This document shows, one piece after another, positions 40,235 through 49,334 of a stretch of 59,553 nt of DNA (position 1 is its first letter; each line of letters starts with the position of its first letter). Origin of the DNA: JANPCX01 sp031431125 (GTDB lineage: Bacteria; Pseudomonadota; Gammaproteobacteria; Burkholderiales; Burkholderiaceae_C); contig JANPCX010000074.1 in the NCBI GenBank assembly GCA_031431125.1, forward strand, positions 1-59,553, written 5' to 3'. A program made the position numbers and the translations under genes. The notes under the pieces were generated by a model, which had not been told where the DNA came from, did not search any database, and saw nothing but the letters and a program-made list of their open reading frames with translations.

Positions 40235-42022
40235 TCAAACAGCCCGATCAATCTCGCTTGCACCCGAGGTAGCGCGCTTGAATCGTTCCTCTTCCTGCAA
40301 GCGCAACACCCGCCGCTGAACCTTTCCCGTGGTGGTCATGGGCAAGGCCTCAACGAATTCAATTTCTTTCGGGTACTCGTAGGGCGCCAGCCGGGCACGA
40401 ACATGCCGCTGCAATTCGTCGATCAAGGCGTCGCTGGGGGAAAAACCAGCGGCCAGCACCACATAGGCCTTGACCACCGCACCACGTTCAACATCGGGTT
40501 TGGGCACCACCGCGGCGTTGGCAACACAAGGGTGTTTGACCAAGCAGTTTTCAATTTCACTGGGCCCAATGCGGTAACCCGCGGCTTTGAACATGTCGTC
40601 GCTGCGGCCTTGGTACCAAAGATAACCTGCGTCATCCATGATGGCCATGTCGCCGGTGCGGCACCAGCTGGATGCAGGGTCACCAGTGAACTTGGTCTGG
40701 GTGGCTCCAGGGTTGTTCCAATACCCCAAGAAAAAAATGGGGTCGGGTGCGCCGTGCACATCCAGGCGGTGCACGGCGACATCCCCAGGGGTGCCGCGCG
40801 GGCATTCCACGCCATCCTCATCGATCACGGCCACACGGTGGCCAGGGTAAGCGCGGCCCATGCTGCCGGGTTGGGCCGGCCAAGCCGCTGGCGCATCGGT
40901 CCTGCCGTTCATGGCGCAATTGCCAACGATGTAATTCATTTCAGTTTGGCCGAACATTTCGTTCACGGTGATGCCCAACTGGGTTTGACAATAGGCGAAC
41001 ACCGCGTCTCCCACGGCCTCACCGGCGCTCATGATGGCCTGCAAGGTTTGCAGTCGGTAGCGGTCGGCAGGCCTGGGTACCGCTTTCATCATGGCTTTGA
41101 GTGCCGTGGGGAATAAAAAGGTGTGGGTAATGCCGTGGGTTTCGATCAGCTCAAAGGCTTTTTCTGGACTGAAGCGCCCGGCATGGGCCACGATGGTTCG
41201 TCCGAAATAGAGCGTCGGCAAGAGGGCGTCCATCAAGCCGCCCGTCCAGGCCCAGTCAGCCGGACTCCAGAACACGGCACGCGATTCGTTAGCTGGCACT
41301 GCGGGCTCGGCCGCTCCATTGAAACAGGAAAAACCAAAGCCGTTTTGGCTGCACACAAAACCCGGCAAATTGCCAATCAGCGCACGGTGCGGAATCAGCG
41401 CCCCTTTGGGCGGGCCGGTGGTGCCACTGGTGTAGATCAGCACGGCGGCCTCGTCAGCCAATGTGGTGACGCCGTCGAATTGCGTCGGCATGTCGTGCAG
41501 GGCTTCTCGGTAAAGCTGTTCACCCAGCGCAAGGCAAGCGCCGGTTTCACCAGCCACCACCAGCACGGCGCGCAGCGCCGGCAGTTGCGCCCTCAGCGCA
41601 CGCAAAGAGGTCAAGGCAGACTCGTCAACCAGTGCCAGAACCGCGGCGCTGTCCTGCAAGCGATAAGCCAGCGCCTCGGGGCCGAACAGCACCGACAGCG
41701 GCATGGCCACGGCGCCCAATTGGTAAGCGGCCATGTGGGCCACGGCGGTTTCGAAACATTGCGGCAAGACGATGGCCAGGCGGTCACCCAGCCCTACGCC
41801 ATGGCGACTCAGTCGATTGGAAAGCTGGTTTGCAGCTCGCTGTAACTGCTCGTAACTGAAAAAATCAAACTGCCCATTGGGTCGCTCATACCGCAGCGCC
41901 ACTGCATGGGGCTGGCGCTTGGCCCAGCGGCCACAACAAGCCTCGGCCAGATTGAACTCTCGGGGAACAGACCAAACAAAGTTGGCGTGCAGCGTGTCGT
42001 AGTCAGATGCGGGCATGTTCAT
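40235..42022 (-). CDS. AMP-dependent acyl-CoA synthetase
   Basis: This 595-residue adenylate-forming enzyme activates a carboxylic acid as acyl-AMP and transfers it to CoA. The P-loop motif is AVLIYTSGTTGPPKGALIPHR (about 190-210). Later motifs are EMFGQTEMNYIVGN, WCRTGDMAIMDDAGYLWYQGRSDDMFKAAGYRIGPSEIEN (the A8 hinge, with the conserved Asp-Arg) and TTTGKVQRRVLR, whose Lys is the catalytic A10 lysine. Overall similarity is to acetyl/medium-chain acyl-CoA synthetases, and the acid cannot be fixed from sequence. It converges with the AEC gene (55 bp between the ends). Confidence 0.87.
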   Translation of the reverse strand: MNMPASDYDTLHANFVWSVPREFNLAEACCGRWAKRQPHAVALRYERPNGQFDFFSYEQLQRAANQLSNRLSRHGVGLGDRLAIVLPQCFETAVAHMAAYQLGAVAMPLSVLFGPEALAYRLQDSAAVLALVDESALTSLRALRAQLPALRAVLVVAGETGACLALGEQLYREALHDMPTQFDGVTTLADEAAVLIYTSGTTGPPKGALIPHRALIGNLPGFVCSQNGFGFSCFNGAAEPAVPANESRAVFWSPADWAWTGGLMDALLPTLYFGRTIVAHAGRFSPEKAFELIETHGITHTFLFPTALKAMMKAVPRPADRYRLQTLQAIMSAGEAVGDAVFAYCQTQLGITVNEMFGQTEMNYIVGNCAMNGRTDAPAAWPAQPGSMGRAYPGHRVAVIDEDGVECPRGTPGDVAVHRLDVHGAPDPIFFLGYWNNPGATQTKFTGDPASSWCRTGDMAIMDDAGYLWYQGRSDDMFKAAGYRIGPSEIENCLVKHPCVANAAVVPKPDVERGAVVKAYVVLAAGFSPSDALIDELQRHVRARLAPYEYPKEIEFVEALPMTTTGKVQRRVLRLQEEERFKRATSGASEIDRAV

Positions 42023-42412
42023 AGCGCCATCTTAGGCAGACCATGGGGTCACACCACCCCAGGGGAAACCACGGCAGCACCACACCCAGCCTGCATCACT
42101 CTTGCGAGGCGGTAGTGGTACCGATGGGGATGGGCTGCAAGGCGAGGCTCAAGGCCGATAGCCCAGCCTATTGGCAAGAAAATAAAGGCTGCGGACCGCC
42201 CGGGTCGGTGCTGCCACGGTCCGCCAGGCGTTGTGCGGAGCGACCGTAAGGGTCATATCTCTTGAATTGGCCGGTGATTACCCCCAAACTCCTAGCAAAA
42301 TCAAGCGCTTATGGCTGTAAATTAATGCTTGATAGGATCTTGGGTGTGATGCGCCCGCCGTTTTCAACCGGCGCCGCTCGTTGATGCTCGTTTACGTGGG
42401 TTCTTGAACCAG
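42023..42412. other. Intergenic region with dispersed repeat and GC hairpin
   Basis: The 390 bp between the divergent acyl-CoA synthetase and HD-GYP-like genes hold no convincing gene. They carry copy 2 of a short repeat (42091-42116) and a hairpin GCGGACCG/CGGTCCGC at 42191-42224. The 120 bp before the HD-GYP-like gene are AT-richer (GTAAATTAATGCTTGATAGG) and probably contain its promoter. Confidence 0.5.
42091..42116 (+). repeat. Short dispersed repeat, copy 2
   Basis: This copy matches 32057-32082 at 24 of 26 positions, with ACTCTTGCGAGGCGGT fully shared. It is followed by a GC-rich hairpin about 75 bp on. Confidence 0.4.
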
Positions 42413-43534
42413 ATGGAATGCTCGCCGCTTACCGTTGCCAAACAAAAAATCAAGGTCGGTTCTCCGCTGCCTTTTAGTATCCGTGATGCGGACGGCACTT
42501 TGTTGCTCGCCCGTGGCCAAATCATTGCCACAGAAGAACAGCTCAATACGTTGATGGAGCGCGGTGCCCTGGTAGACACCGAGGAACTCAAGGCCCTGCG
42601 CAGCGAAGCCATCGACGCGCCCGTGGAGCGGCTGCCAGGTTTGTGGAATGAGTCCATTGACCGGGTGGGGCGCACGCTGAAATCTTCAATCGCCAGCGAT
42701 TTTCAACAATCGCTCGCGGAAACCGCCCGCCCTATTTTGGCTTTGATGGAACGCGACCCGGATCTCGCCATTTTTCAAATTCTTCGCCAAGAAGTGGCCA
42801 GTACGCAGCACTATGGCGTGAGTCATTCCGTCCACTCGGCCATAGCCAGCTTTTTGGTGGCGCAAAGGCTGGGATGGGAGATTGAGAAAAAAATGTGCGT
42901 CTTCAATGCCGCACTGACGATGAACTTGTCGATGCTGGAGTTGCAAGCGCGTCTGTCCACACAAGTCACCGCCCCCACGCAAATGCAACGCGAAGCCATC
43001 AACAAACACCCTCTTCGCAGCCGGGAAATGTTGGAAACCTCGGGTGTGACGGACAAAGCCTGGCTGGATGCCGTGTCGCAGCACCATGAAATTCCGGGCG
43101 GAACGGGCTACCCAAACAAACTCAAAGAAGTCAGCGAGATTGCAGATTTGCTGCGTCGGGTCGACATCTACGCCGCCAAGCTTGCAGGGCGCATCAGCCG
43201 TTCTGCCTTACCGGCCAATGAAGCGGGTCGGTCCATCTTTTTGGCCGACCAAGGCCACCCCATGGCCTCGGCCATCATCAAAGAGTTTGGCGTTTATCCG
43301 CCAGGCTGTTTTGTGAAGCTGGCCTCGGGTGAAGCAGGCGTGGTGGTCAAACGAGGCGCCGCGGCGAACGCGCCCTTGGTCGCAGCACTGACCAACCGCG
43401 ACGGCAACGCGCTCTTGGAGCCCGTTCGCCGCAACACGTCTGTGAAGGAACACGCCATCGTCAGCATCATTTCGGAAAAGTCGATCAAAGTGCGTGTGTC
43501 GCCCGAGAAACTGGTGGTGTTGGCGAGCGGTTGA
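42413..43534 (+). CDS. Degenerate HD-GYP-type protein
   Basis: The 373-residue protein has a PilZ-like N-terminal region (KIKVGSPLPFSIRDADGTLLLARGQII) and a C-terminal HD-GYP-like domain. The later HD-GYP motifs are present (VSQHHEIPGGTGYPNKLKE, VDIYAAKLAGR), and so is an early histidine (YGVSHSVHSAI). The central HDxGK motif is missing, because AALTMNLSMLEL stands where AALLHDIGK is expected. Loss of the metal-binding HD pair suggests that it no longer hydrolyses cyclic di-GMP and works as a binding or regulatory protein. The TTG at 42404 is an alternative start. The convergent sensor kinase gene ends 14 bp away. Confidence 0.75.
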   Translation: MECSPLTVAKQKIKVGSPLPFSIRDADGTLLLARGQIIATEEQLNTLMERGALVDTEELKALRSEAIDAPVERLPGLWNESIDRVGRTLKSSIASDFQQSLAETARPILALMERDPDLAIFQILRQEVASTQHYGVSHSVHSAIASFLVAQRLGWEIEKKMCVFNAALTMNLSMLELQARLSTQVTAPTQMQREAINKHPLRSREMLETSGVTDKAWLDAVSQHHEIPGGTGYPNKLKEVSEIADLLRRVDIYAAKLAGRISRSALPANEAGRSIFLADQGHPMASAIIKEFGVYPPGCFVKLASGEAGVVVKRGAAANAPLVAALTNRDGNALLEPVRRNTSVKEHAIVSIISEKSIKVRVSPEKLVVLASG

Positions 43535-43548
43535 CGGACCCGTTGCCC

Positions 43549-44796
43549 TCAAACGTGTTTAGATTCACTGGCAGGGGCGATTCCCAGTCCCGCCAAGGCT
43601 TGCACCAAGGTCTGTACGTCCACCGGTTTTGTCAAAAACACATCGTGGTTCAAGCCCGGATATTGCGGCAAGGCCAGAGGCGCTGGGTTACCGGAACAAA
43701 TCACCACCGCTGTATGTGGGGGCGGCATCATCGACTCCTCTTTGCGCAGCGTTTGAATCAACTTGGCACCGCCCAGGCCAGGCATGCTCAAGTCAGTGAT
43801 GAGGGCGCGCACCCCCCCTTCGCGCAGTCGAGCGAGTGCCGCTTCGCCGTCTTCAACTTGTTCCACCTCAAAACCTTGCCCTACCAGTCCCTCAGCGACC
43901 AGCATGCGGCACACTGGATCGTCGTCACATAAGAGCAATATACCTTCAGCAAGGAACTGCGACGTAGCAACGCTTTGTTGCGTGATGGGTAGAAAAACTG
44001 TGGCCTGCGTCCCGCGCCCTGCATGGCTTTGCAGCTCGATTCGCCCCCCCATCATCTCCACCAGACGACGGCAAATTGACAGACCCAAACCGGTGCCGCC
44101 TTCCAGGGGTGTCGCGCGACCAAAGGGCACGAAAGGCGCAGCCTGACGTTCGGGTGACAAACCCGTGCCGGTGTCACTGACAACAAAACACAACATCGGT
44201 CCGGCATGCGGGTTGACTGCGCCTATTGAAGCCGCACCCGGCACCATCAAAACCTGCAATGTCACGCCACCTTGGCTGGTGTAGCGCGTGGCATTGCTGA
44301 GTAAATTCGTCAGCACCTGCTTCAAGCGTAAGGGGTCGAGAAAGAGCAAAGCAGGCACATCATTGCCCACCACGCAGTTAAAGCTCAACGCCTTGGCCAT
44401 CAGGGCCGCCTCATGTGCGTCGCGGATTTGCTCGATCAAAACGCGCAAATCAAAATTCTGTGGCCGTAGCTCGACATGCCCAGCATCGAAACGCGCCACA
44501 TCGAGCACGTCGTTCAGCAGCTGTGCGAGCGTGCGTGAGGCCTCCTTGGCAATTCGCAGCGACCGCGCTGCGGACTCGGGCCAACCTTCGCTGCTCAGGG
44601 TTTGCAATGCCAGCGAGAGGGTGTGGGTTGGTGCGCGCAACTCGTGGCTGGCTGAGGCCAGCAACACATGCCGCTCGCTGGCTTCCTTGGCCAGGCGCTC
44701 TTGCAAATGGCGCTCGGAGCTGACATCAACGACATATCCCGTCGACGAGATTTCGTTCGCGTGTTGCAGGTGAACCGCTTCTATTTGCAGCCACAT
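43549..44796 (-). CDS. BvgS-like sensor, C-terminal part (kinase and receiver) after frameshift
   Basis: This is the 3' portion of a hybrid histidine kinase. It opens inside a PAS domain (MWLQIEAVHLQHANEISSTG), has HisKA with LLASASHELRAPTHTL, a HATPase domain (VLTNLLSNATRY, VVSDTGTGLSPE, GGTGLGLSICRRLVEMMGG) and a receiver with DDD, ITDLSMPGLGG and FLTKPVD. No HPt domain follows. The start given is only the first Met after the frameshift and has no start context; the real gene begins at 46864. Deleting one C from the C8 run at 44812-44819 fuses the two parts into one protein of about 1,100 residues. It is convergent with the HD-GYP-like gene. Confidence 0.75.
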   Translation of the reverse strand: MWLQIEAVHLQHANEISSTGYVVDVSSERHLQERLAKEASERHVLLASASHELRAPTHTLSLALQTLSSEGWPESAARSLRIAKEASRTLAQLLNDVLDVARFDAGHVELRPQNFDLRVLIEQIRDAHEAALMAKALSFNCVVGNDVPALLFLDPLRLKQVLTNLLSNATRYTSQGGVTLQVLMVPGAASIGAVNPHAGPMLCFVVSDTGTGLSPERQAAPFVPFGRATPLEGGTGLGLSICRRLVEMMGGRIELQSHAGRGTQATVFLPITQQSVATSQFLAEGILLLCDDDPVCRMLVAEGLVGQGFEVEQVEDGEAALARLREGGVRALITDLSMPGLGGAKLIQTLRKEESMMPPPHTAVVICSGNPAPLALPQYPGLNHDVFLTKPVDVQTLVQALAGLGIAPASESKHV

Positions 44797-44797
44797 T

Positions 44798-46864
44798 TCA
44801 GACTCCTCCTGCCCCCCCCTCAGGCGATGGAGTTGGCCGCTGGTACAACCCTGTGAACTTCAGCGGCCTTTTGTCGCTCAGGTGCGAAAGCATCTGCTCA
44901 CCGAGCTGGGCTGCATCGCTGGGGCGCAAATGCGATTGCAGCGATTGCAGCAACGTTTTGTCAGGGCCAGGTTCCCACCCCAAAAAACTCTTGGCACCAG
45001 ACGAGTAAAAACGCCGCAGCAGTTTCCCCTGACAGGAGTAGGTGTCTCGGAATGCGACGCCTGGCACCGTGCGGCCTATATCGTCGAGTTGCTCAACCGC
45101 AAGGCGCTTGGCCAGTACCTCTTTGCGCAAACGCCGCATCCACCACAGTGTGCCCGCCACGATCAAGAGCAGCGCAGACGCTCCGACCACGATGGTGGGC
45201 AGGTGGCGCCGCCAAGGAAACGGTGGGCTGAAATCGATAGCCACCCAGCGGCGAAGCATGCGGTCTCGCTCGCCCATGGGCACTTCATCCAAGGCACGGT
45301 CGATCAATGGCAACAGCGCCGAATTGGTCGTGTCTGAATTTTTTCTGGCCGCGAATCGAAATTGCGCCGGCAGGTCGTCGACTGTTCCCACGGCCCGCAA
45401 GCGCCCGGCCGAGTCGGCGTTGATACGCAGGTTGGCAAACACCTTGATTTCCACGGCCGCGTCTGCATCACCACGGGCGACCATGTCCATGGCATCCAGC
45501 CCGTTTTTGGGTGCAAGTACTTGAATGTCGGGGTATTTTTTGGCTATCAAATCACGCAGCGGATGGGCCGGCGCCAAAGCCAGGCGTTTGCCTTTGAGGC
45601 TGCCGAGGCCCCAATACAAAGGCGCATCGCTGCGGGCCACCAGCATGTAGGGCATCTCAAAATAGGGCTTAGAAAAAACAAACTCCCGTGACCGCTCCTC
45701 GGTTTGGGTGAGGAAGGGAATAAAGTCGATACGGCCTTGGCGCAGGCCATCCAGCATGGAGGCCACGTTGTCAAAAGCCACCAGTTCAATGCCAACACCC
45801 AGGCGGCGGGCCACGTGGTCGGTGTACTCTGAGGCAATACCAGAGTGCGTGCCGTTGGCATCCACATCGTTGAGCAGAGCCAAGCCACGAACCGCACCGA
45901 TGCGCCACACCGCTTTGCTGGACAGCAGGGTAGTTTCCTCGTCGCTCAAGGCCAAGGGACGCGGCCAAGCCATGCTGCCCGGGGGAATGCTCGCTGCTGC
46001 TGCAGTCCAGGCGTTGGGCTGCTGGTCGGAGCGGAGCCTGGAAATGCCTTTATTCAATATGGCGGCAAGTGGTGCCCAGTCTTTGCGAATGCCGAAGTGG
46101 TAAAGATTGCTGCCGGTTGGCAGGATTTCTTGCACCGCAATGCCGCGCACAGGCTGGCGAGACAACAAATCAATCGCCTCCAACAAACTACCGATGTAGT
46201 AGTCGGCACGCCCATCGGCGACCGCTTGCAACGCCTCGATCGTGGTCAAGGTAGGCAAGATCTTGGCCTGGGGATAGAGGCGACGCACCAAGTCATTGCT
46301 GTAGTACTCACGCTCCAGCGCAATGCGCGCTTGATCGATAGGGGGCTGTTTGCCCTTATCCTGTTGACGAACAAACACGGCCGCTGGAACGGGCACCGTG
46401 CCCAAGGTGAATTCGAGGAACTTCATGCGCTCGGGCGACACCGCCAAAGTCAACACCATGTCGGCCTGGCCACTCTTGACCGCCTGCAGCACACTGGGCC
46501 AATCGGGGAAGATGACAGGTTTGATGCGCAATCCGAAGGTCTTGGCCAAATGACCCAGGACTTCAGCCTGAAAGCCCGCAATCTCACCCGACTCAGCTAT
46601 CGTTTCATAGGGCGGAGCGCCCACGATTTGCATGGCCACTCGGATTTCCGGTAGCTGCGCCAGGAAAGCACGTTCTTGACTGGTGAGAAAACCGTCGGCC
46701 AAGGTCACCGAGGCAGTACCGCCGTAGGTTTTGAAGCGGTAGTCGGGCGATGCGGATGCCCCGAAACAATACAAGGCGGTGAAAAGCGCCACAGCCGCCG
46801 CATGCAACCATCGCCTTGCTGGCACGAAACCACACCACCGCTGTCCCGAAGCTGTCAACAACAT
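44798..46864 (-). CDS. BvgS-like sensor, N-terminal part (two Venus-flytrap domains, TM, PAS)
   Basis: After a signal or anchor helix (about 17-38), two tandem bacterial type 3 solute-binding (Venus flytrap) domains follow: LPEIRVAMQIVGAPPYETI... ADMVLTLAVSPERMKFLEF and AVWRIGAVRGLALLNDVDANG... SREFVFSKPYFEMPYMLV. A membrane helix (HLPTIVVGASALLLIVAGTL, about 548-570) and a PAS domain (IGRTVPGVAFRDTYSCQGKL) follow. This is the BvgS/EvgS sensor layout, where the periplasmic flytraps control the kinase. The frame ends at 44798-44800, 14 codons past the expected join, because of the C8 tract. The ATG at 46864 is preferred over the GTG at 46885. Confidence 0.78.
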   Translation of the reverse strand: MLLTASGQRWCGFVPARRWLHAAAVALFTALYCFGASASPDYRFKTYGGTASVTLADGFLTSQERAFLAQLPEIRVAMQIVGAPPYETIAESGEIAGFQAEVLGHLAKTFGLRIKPVIFPDWPSVLQAVKSGQADMVLTLAVSPERMKFLEFTLGTVPVPAAVFVRQQDKGKQPPIDQARIALEREYYSNDLVRRLYPQAKILPTLTTIEALQAVADGRADYYIGSLLEAIDLLSRQPVRGIAVQEILPTGSNLYHFGIRKDWAPLAAILNKGISRLRSDQQPNAWTAAAASIPPGSMAWPRPLALSDEETTLLSSKAVWRIGAVRGLALLNDVDANGTHSGIASEYTDHVARRLGVGIELVAFDNVASMLDGLRQGRIDFIPFLTQTEERSREFVFSKPYFEMPYMLVARSDAPLYWGLGSLKGKRLALAPAHPLRDLIAKKYPDIQVLAPKNGLDAMDMVARGDADAAVEIKVFANLRINADSAGRLRAVGTVDDLPAQFRFAARKNSDTTNSALLPLIDRALDEVPMGERDRMLRRWVAIDFSPPFPWRRHLPTIVVGASALLLIVAGTLWWMRRLRKEVLAKRLAVEQLDDIGRTVPGVAFRDTYSCQGKLLRRFYSSGAKSFLGWEPGPDKTLLQSLQSHLRPSDAAQLGEQMLSHLSDKRPLKFTGLYQRPTPSPEGGAGGV
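44812..44819 (-). other. C8 homopolymer tract at the sensor kinase frameshift
   Basis: The coding strand has eight G residues in CCTGAGGGGGGGGCAGG. With seven, the frame continues as EGGQEESEMWLQIEAV and the PAS domain is complete. With eight, translation ends 14 nt later. The site therefore could switch the gene on and off by slipped-strand mispairing, or be a sequencing or assembly error. Confidence 0.6.
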
Positions 46865-46995
46865 CGCCTTGGCCTCACCTTCCACCGAACATCCCTAGTG
46901 GTACGGCGAACCGCCTTGTAAGGTCGGCAGCTTGGGCCGTGGACGGCGCAGTCTAGCGGATGGGCGTGGACTGAGCGCGACGGGACAAACCGAGG

Positions 46996-47991
46996 TCAGC
47001 GCGCGCCGACGAGGGTCAGGGTCACACGCGAACCATCCCTGCCTGGGCGAGCAGGCGCCGCCGTGGTCCCTGTATTTGCAGATGGCGTTGTCAAACCAGC
47101 TTTGATCTGGGACAGCTTGGGCGAGGGATCGGTCACTCGCGCATCAAAGGGATGTACCGGCGAGCCCACCGCCTTGAGCACCCGGCCCACATAGGCCTGG
47201 GTTTCGCCAAAGGGGGGGATACCGCGGTAGCGCTCCACCGTGCCTTCGCCCGCGTTGTAGGCCGCGGCGACCAGGGCCACATCACCTTGGAAGTAGGCCA
47301 GTAGCCACCTCAAGTACGCCATGCCGCCGCTGATGTTCTGTTTTGGCTCGAACGGCTTTTGCACATTAAAACGCGCAGCCGTTTCGGGAATGAGCTGCAT
47401 CAAGCCCATGGCATTCTTGGGTGAGACCGCCATCGCATCAAAATTGGATTCGGCTTTGATGATGGCCAGCACCAATTGCGGCTCCAGCTTGAAGCTCGGG
47501 GCGAGTTTTTTAACCAGATCTGCAATGAGCTTCGGCGCGACGATGGGCACAGGCGCCGCTATGGGCGCCGCAGCGACGGCGCTCGCCTCAACCTCCAGTA
47601 TCGGGTCGTTGCGCAAGCAGTCCGGAATGTCGCCCTCAGGTTCACCCACCAGCACCAACATGCGACGCGCTTGCTCAACGCCTTGGTCCGCCGCCGACCG
47701 AAAGAAAAAAGCGGCCAGCCTGTCGTCACGCGGCACACCACGGCCGTGGGCATACAACCAACCCAAGCTGAATTGCGATTCAGCATCACCGAGTTTCGCC
47801 GCCTGGCAGTAAAGTGCCGCCGCTTTGGCGCCATCTTTGCCCACACCTTGGCCGTGTTCGAAGGCCAGTGCTTCGGCCCGCAGAGCCTGCCACAGCGGCG
47901 GCGGCTCAAAAGCGTCGACTGCGGCCCCAACAAACCCCGGCCAAGCCAGGACTGCCACCAGCGACAGGCGGGCCGCAACGCGCGATCGCAT
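46996..47991 (-). CDS. Lytic transglycosylase with Sel1-like repeats
   Basis: From the Met at 47991 the protein has a signal peptide (MRSRVAARLSLVAVLAWPGF), two Sel1/TPR-like repeats (GQGVGKDGAKAAALYCQAAKLGDAESQF and GRGVPRDDRLAAFFFRSAADQGVEQAR) and an SLT domain. The catalytic Glu is in LAIIKAESNFDAMAVSPKNA, followed by MGLMQLIPETAARFNV, LVAAAYNAGEGTVERY and GETQAYVGRVL. It would cleave peptidoglycan in the periplasm, with the Sel1 part for partner binding. The frame is open to 48069 and the Met at 48030 is another possible start. The tail is Pro/Thr/Ala-rich. It diverges from prfB. Confidence 0.83.
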   Translation of the reverse strand: MRSRVAARLSLVAVLAWPGFVGAAVDAFEPPPLWQALRAEALAFEHGQGVGKDGAKAAALYCQAAKLGDAESQFSLGWLYAHGRGVPRDDRLAAFFFRSAADQGVEQARRMLVLVGEPEGDIPDCLRNDPILEVEASAVAAAPIAAPVPIVAPKLIADLVKKLAPSFKLEPQLVLAIIKAESNFDAMAVSPKNAMGLMQLIPETAARFNVQKPFEPKQNISGGMAYLRWLLAYFQGDVALVAAAYNAGEGTVERYRGIPPFGETQAYVGRVLKAVGSPVHPFDARVTDPSPKLSQIKAGLTTPSANTGTTAAPARPGRDGSRVTLTLVGAR

Positions 47992-48146
47992 CACAAGGCC
48001 GCGCAAATAGGGGAAAACCATAGGATTCATACCGAGGCGCAGTATCGCTGCATCCGGCCTGCCTGACACCCCCTAAGTCAGGGATGGGTGGTCCTACACG
48101 TGCGAAAATCAGCGACCTTCTTAAAAAAACATTGGGAATCAAGAAC

Positions 48147-49251
48147 ATGGACGTCGAACACATCAATGCCATTGGCAACGCTTTGGCTGACCTGAGCGAG
48201 CGCACGATAGCCCTTCGGGGGTATCTTTGACTACGATCGCAAATCACTGCGGTTGAACGAAGTCAACGCCGCACTAGAGAACCCCAACGTTTGGAACGAG
48301 CCCAAACGAGCGCAGGAACTCGGCCGCGAGAAACGTGAGCTGGACAACGTGGTGGAAACCATCAACCACCTGAGTAGCAACCTGGCGGATAACTCTGAGC
48401 TGTTTGAGATGGCCAAGGGCGACAACGACTTCGACTCCATTCTCACCATTGAAGCCGAAGCCAAGAAACTGGAAGAAAGCGTCGCCACGCTCGAATTCCG
48501 CCGCATGTTCAACAACCCGGCCGACCCGAGCAACTGTTTCATCGACATTCAAGCCGGTGCCGGTGGCACCGAGGCCTGCGACTGGGCCAGCATGCTCTTG
48601 CGCCAGTACTTGAAATACGCAGAGCGCAAGGGTTTCAAAACCACCATGGAAGATGAAACCGCTGGCGATGTGGCGGGCATCAAAAGTGCCACCATCAAAG
48701 TCGAAGGCGAGTACGCTTTTGGTCTGCTGCGCACCGAAACTGGCGTCCACCGTTTGGTCCGCAAAAGCCCATTCGATTCATCAGGCGGTCGGCACACCAG
48801 TTTTGCCTCGCTCTTTGTTTACCCAGAGGTTGACGATTCGATTGAGATCGACATCAACCCCTCTGACGTGCGCACCGACACCTTCCGCGCCAGCGGCGCC
48901 GGTGGCCAGCACATCAACAAAACCGACTCGGCGGTGCGCTTGACCCACATTCCCACCGGCATCGTGGTGCAGTGCCAAGACGGTCGCAGCCAACATAGCA
49001 ACCGCGACGTGGCGTGGAAGCGCTTGCGCTCACGTCTTTATGACCACGAGATGCGCAAACGCCAGGAAGAGCAACAAAAACTGGAAGACACCAAAACCGA
49101 TGTCGGCTGGGGTCATCAAATTCGCTCTTATGTGTTGGACCAAAGTCGCATCAAAGATTTGCGCACCAACTTTGAAACCTCCAACACCCAGAAAGTACTG
49201 GACGGTGACTTGGACGCTTTCATTGAAGCAAGCTTGAAGCAAGGCGTTTAG
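48147..49251 (+). CDS. prfB: Peptide chain release factor 2 (programmed +1 frameshift)
   Basis: RF2 reads UGA and UAA stops. Translation starts at the ATG at 48147 (MDVEHINAIGNALADL), reaches an in-frame TGA at 48228-48230 and continues in the +1 frame as DYDRKSLRLNEVNAALENPNVW. The two parts (48147-48227 and 48229-49251) give 367 residues. The catalytic GAGGQHINKTDSAVR loop and the RF2 stop-recognition motif SPF (VRKSPFDSSGG) are intact. The shift gives autogenous control, since low RF2 favours the shift. The lytic transglycosylase gene is upstream in divergent orientation. Confidence 0.95.
48216..48231 (+). promoter_or_regulatory. prfB programmed frameshift signal
   Basis: The site reads CGGGGG TAT CTT TGA C. 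The GGGGG block acts as an internal Shine-Dalgarno sequence 3 nt before the slippery CTT, followed by the weak UGA C stop context. This is the classical RF2 signal. Confidence 0.93.
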
Positions 49252-49334
49252 TTTTTCAGGTGAAGGGCCGCATGGGTCACATTCACCTGCTCTCATTTGG
49301 AATTTAACCGCTCGTTTGTAAGAGAGAACCCATC

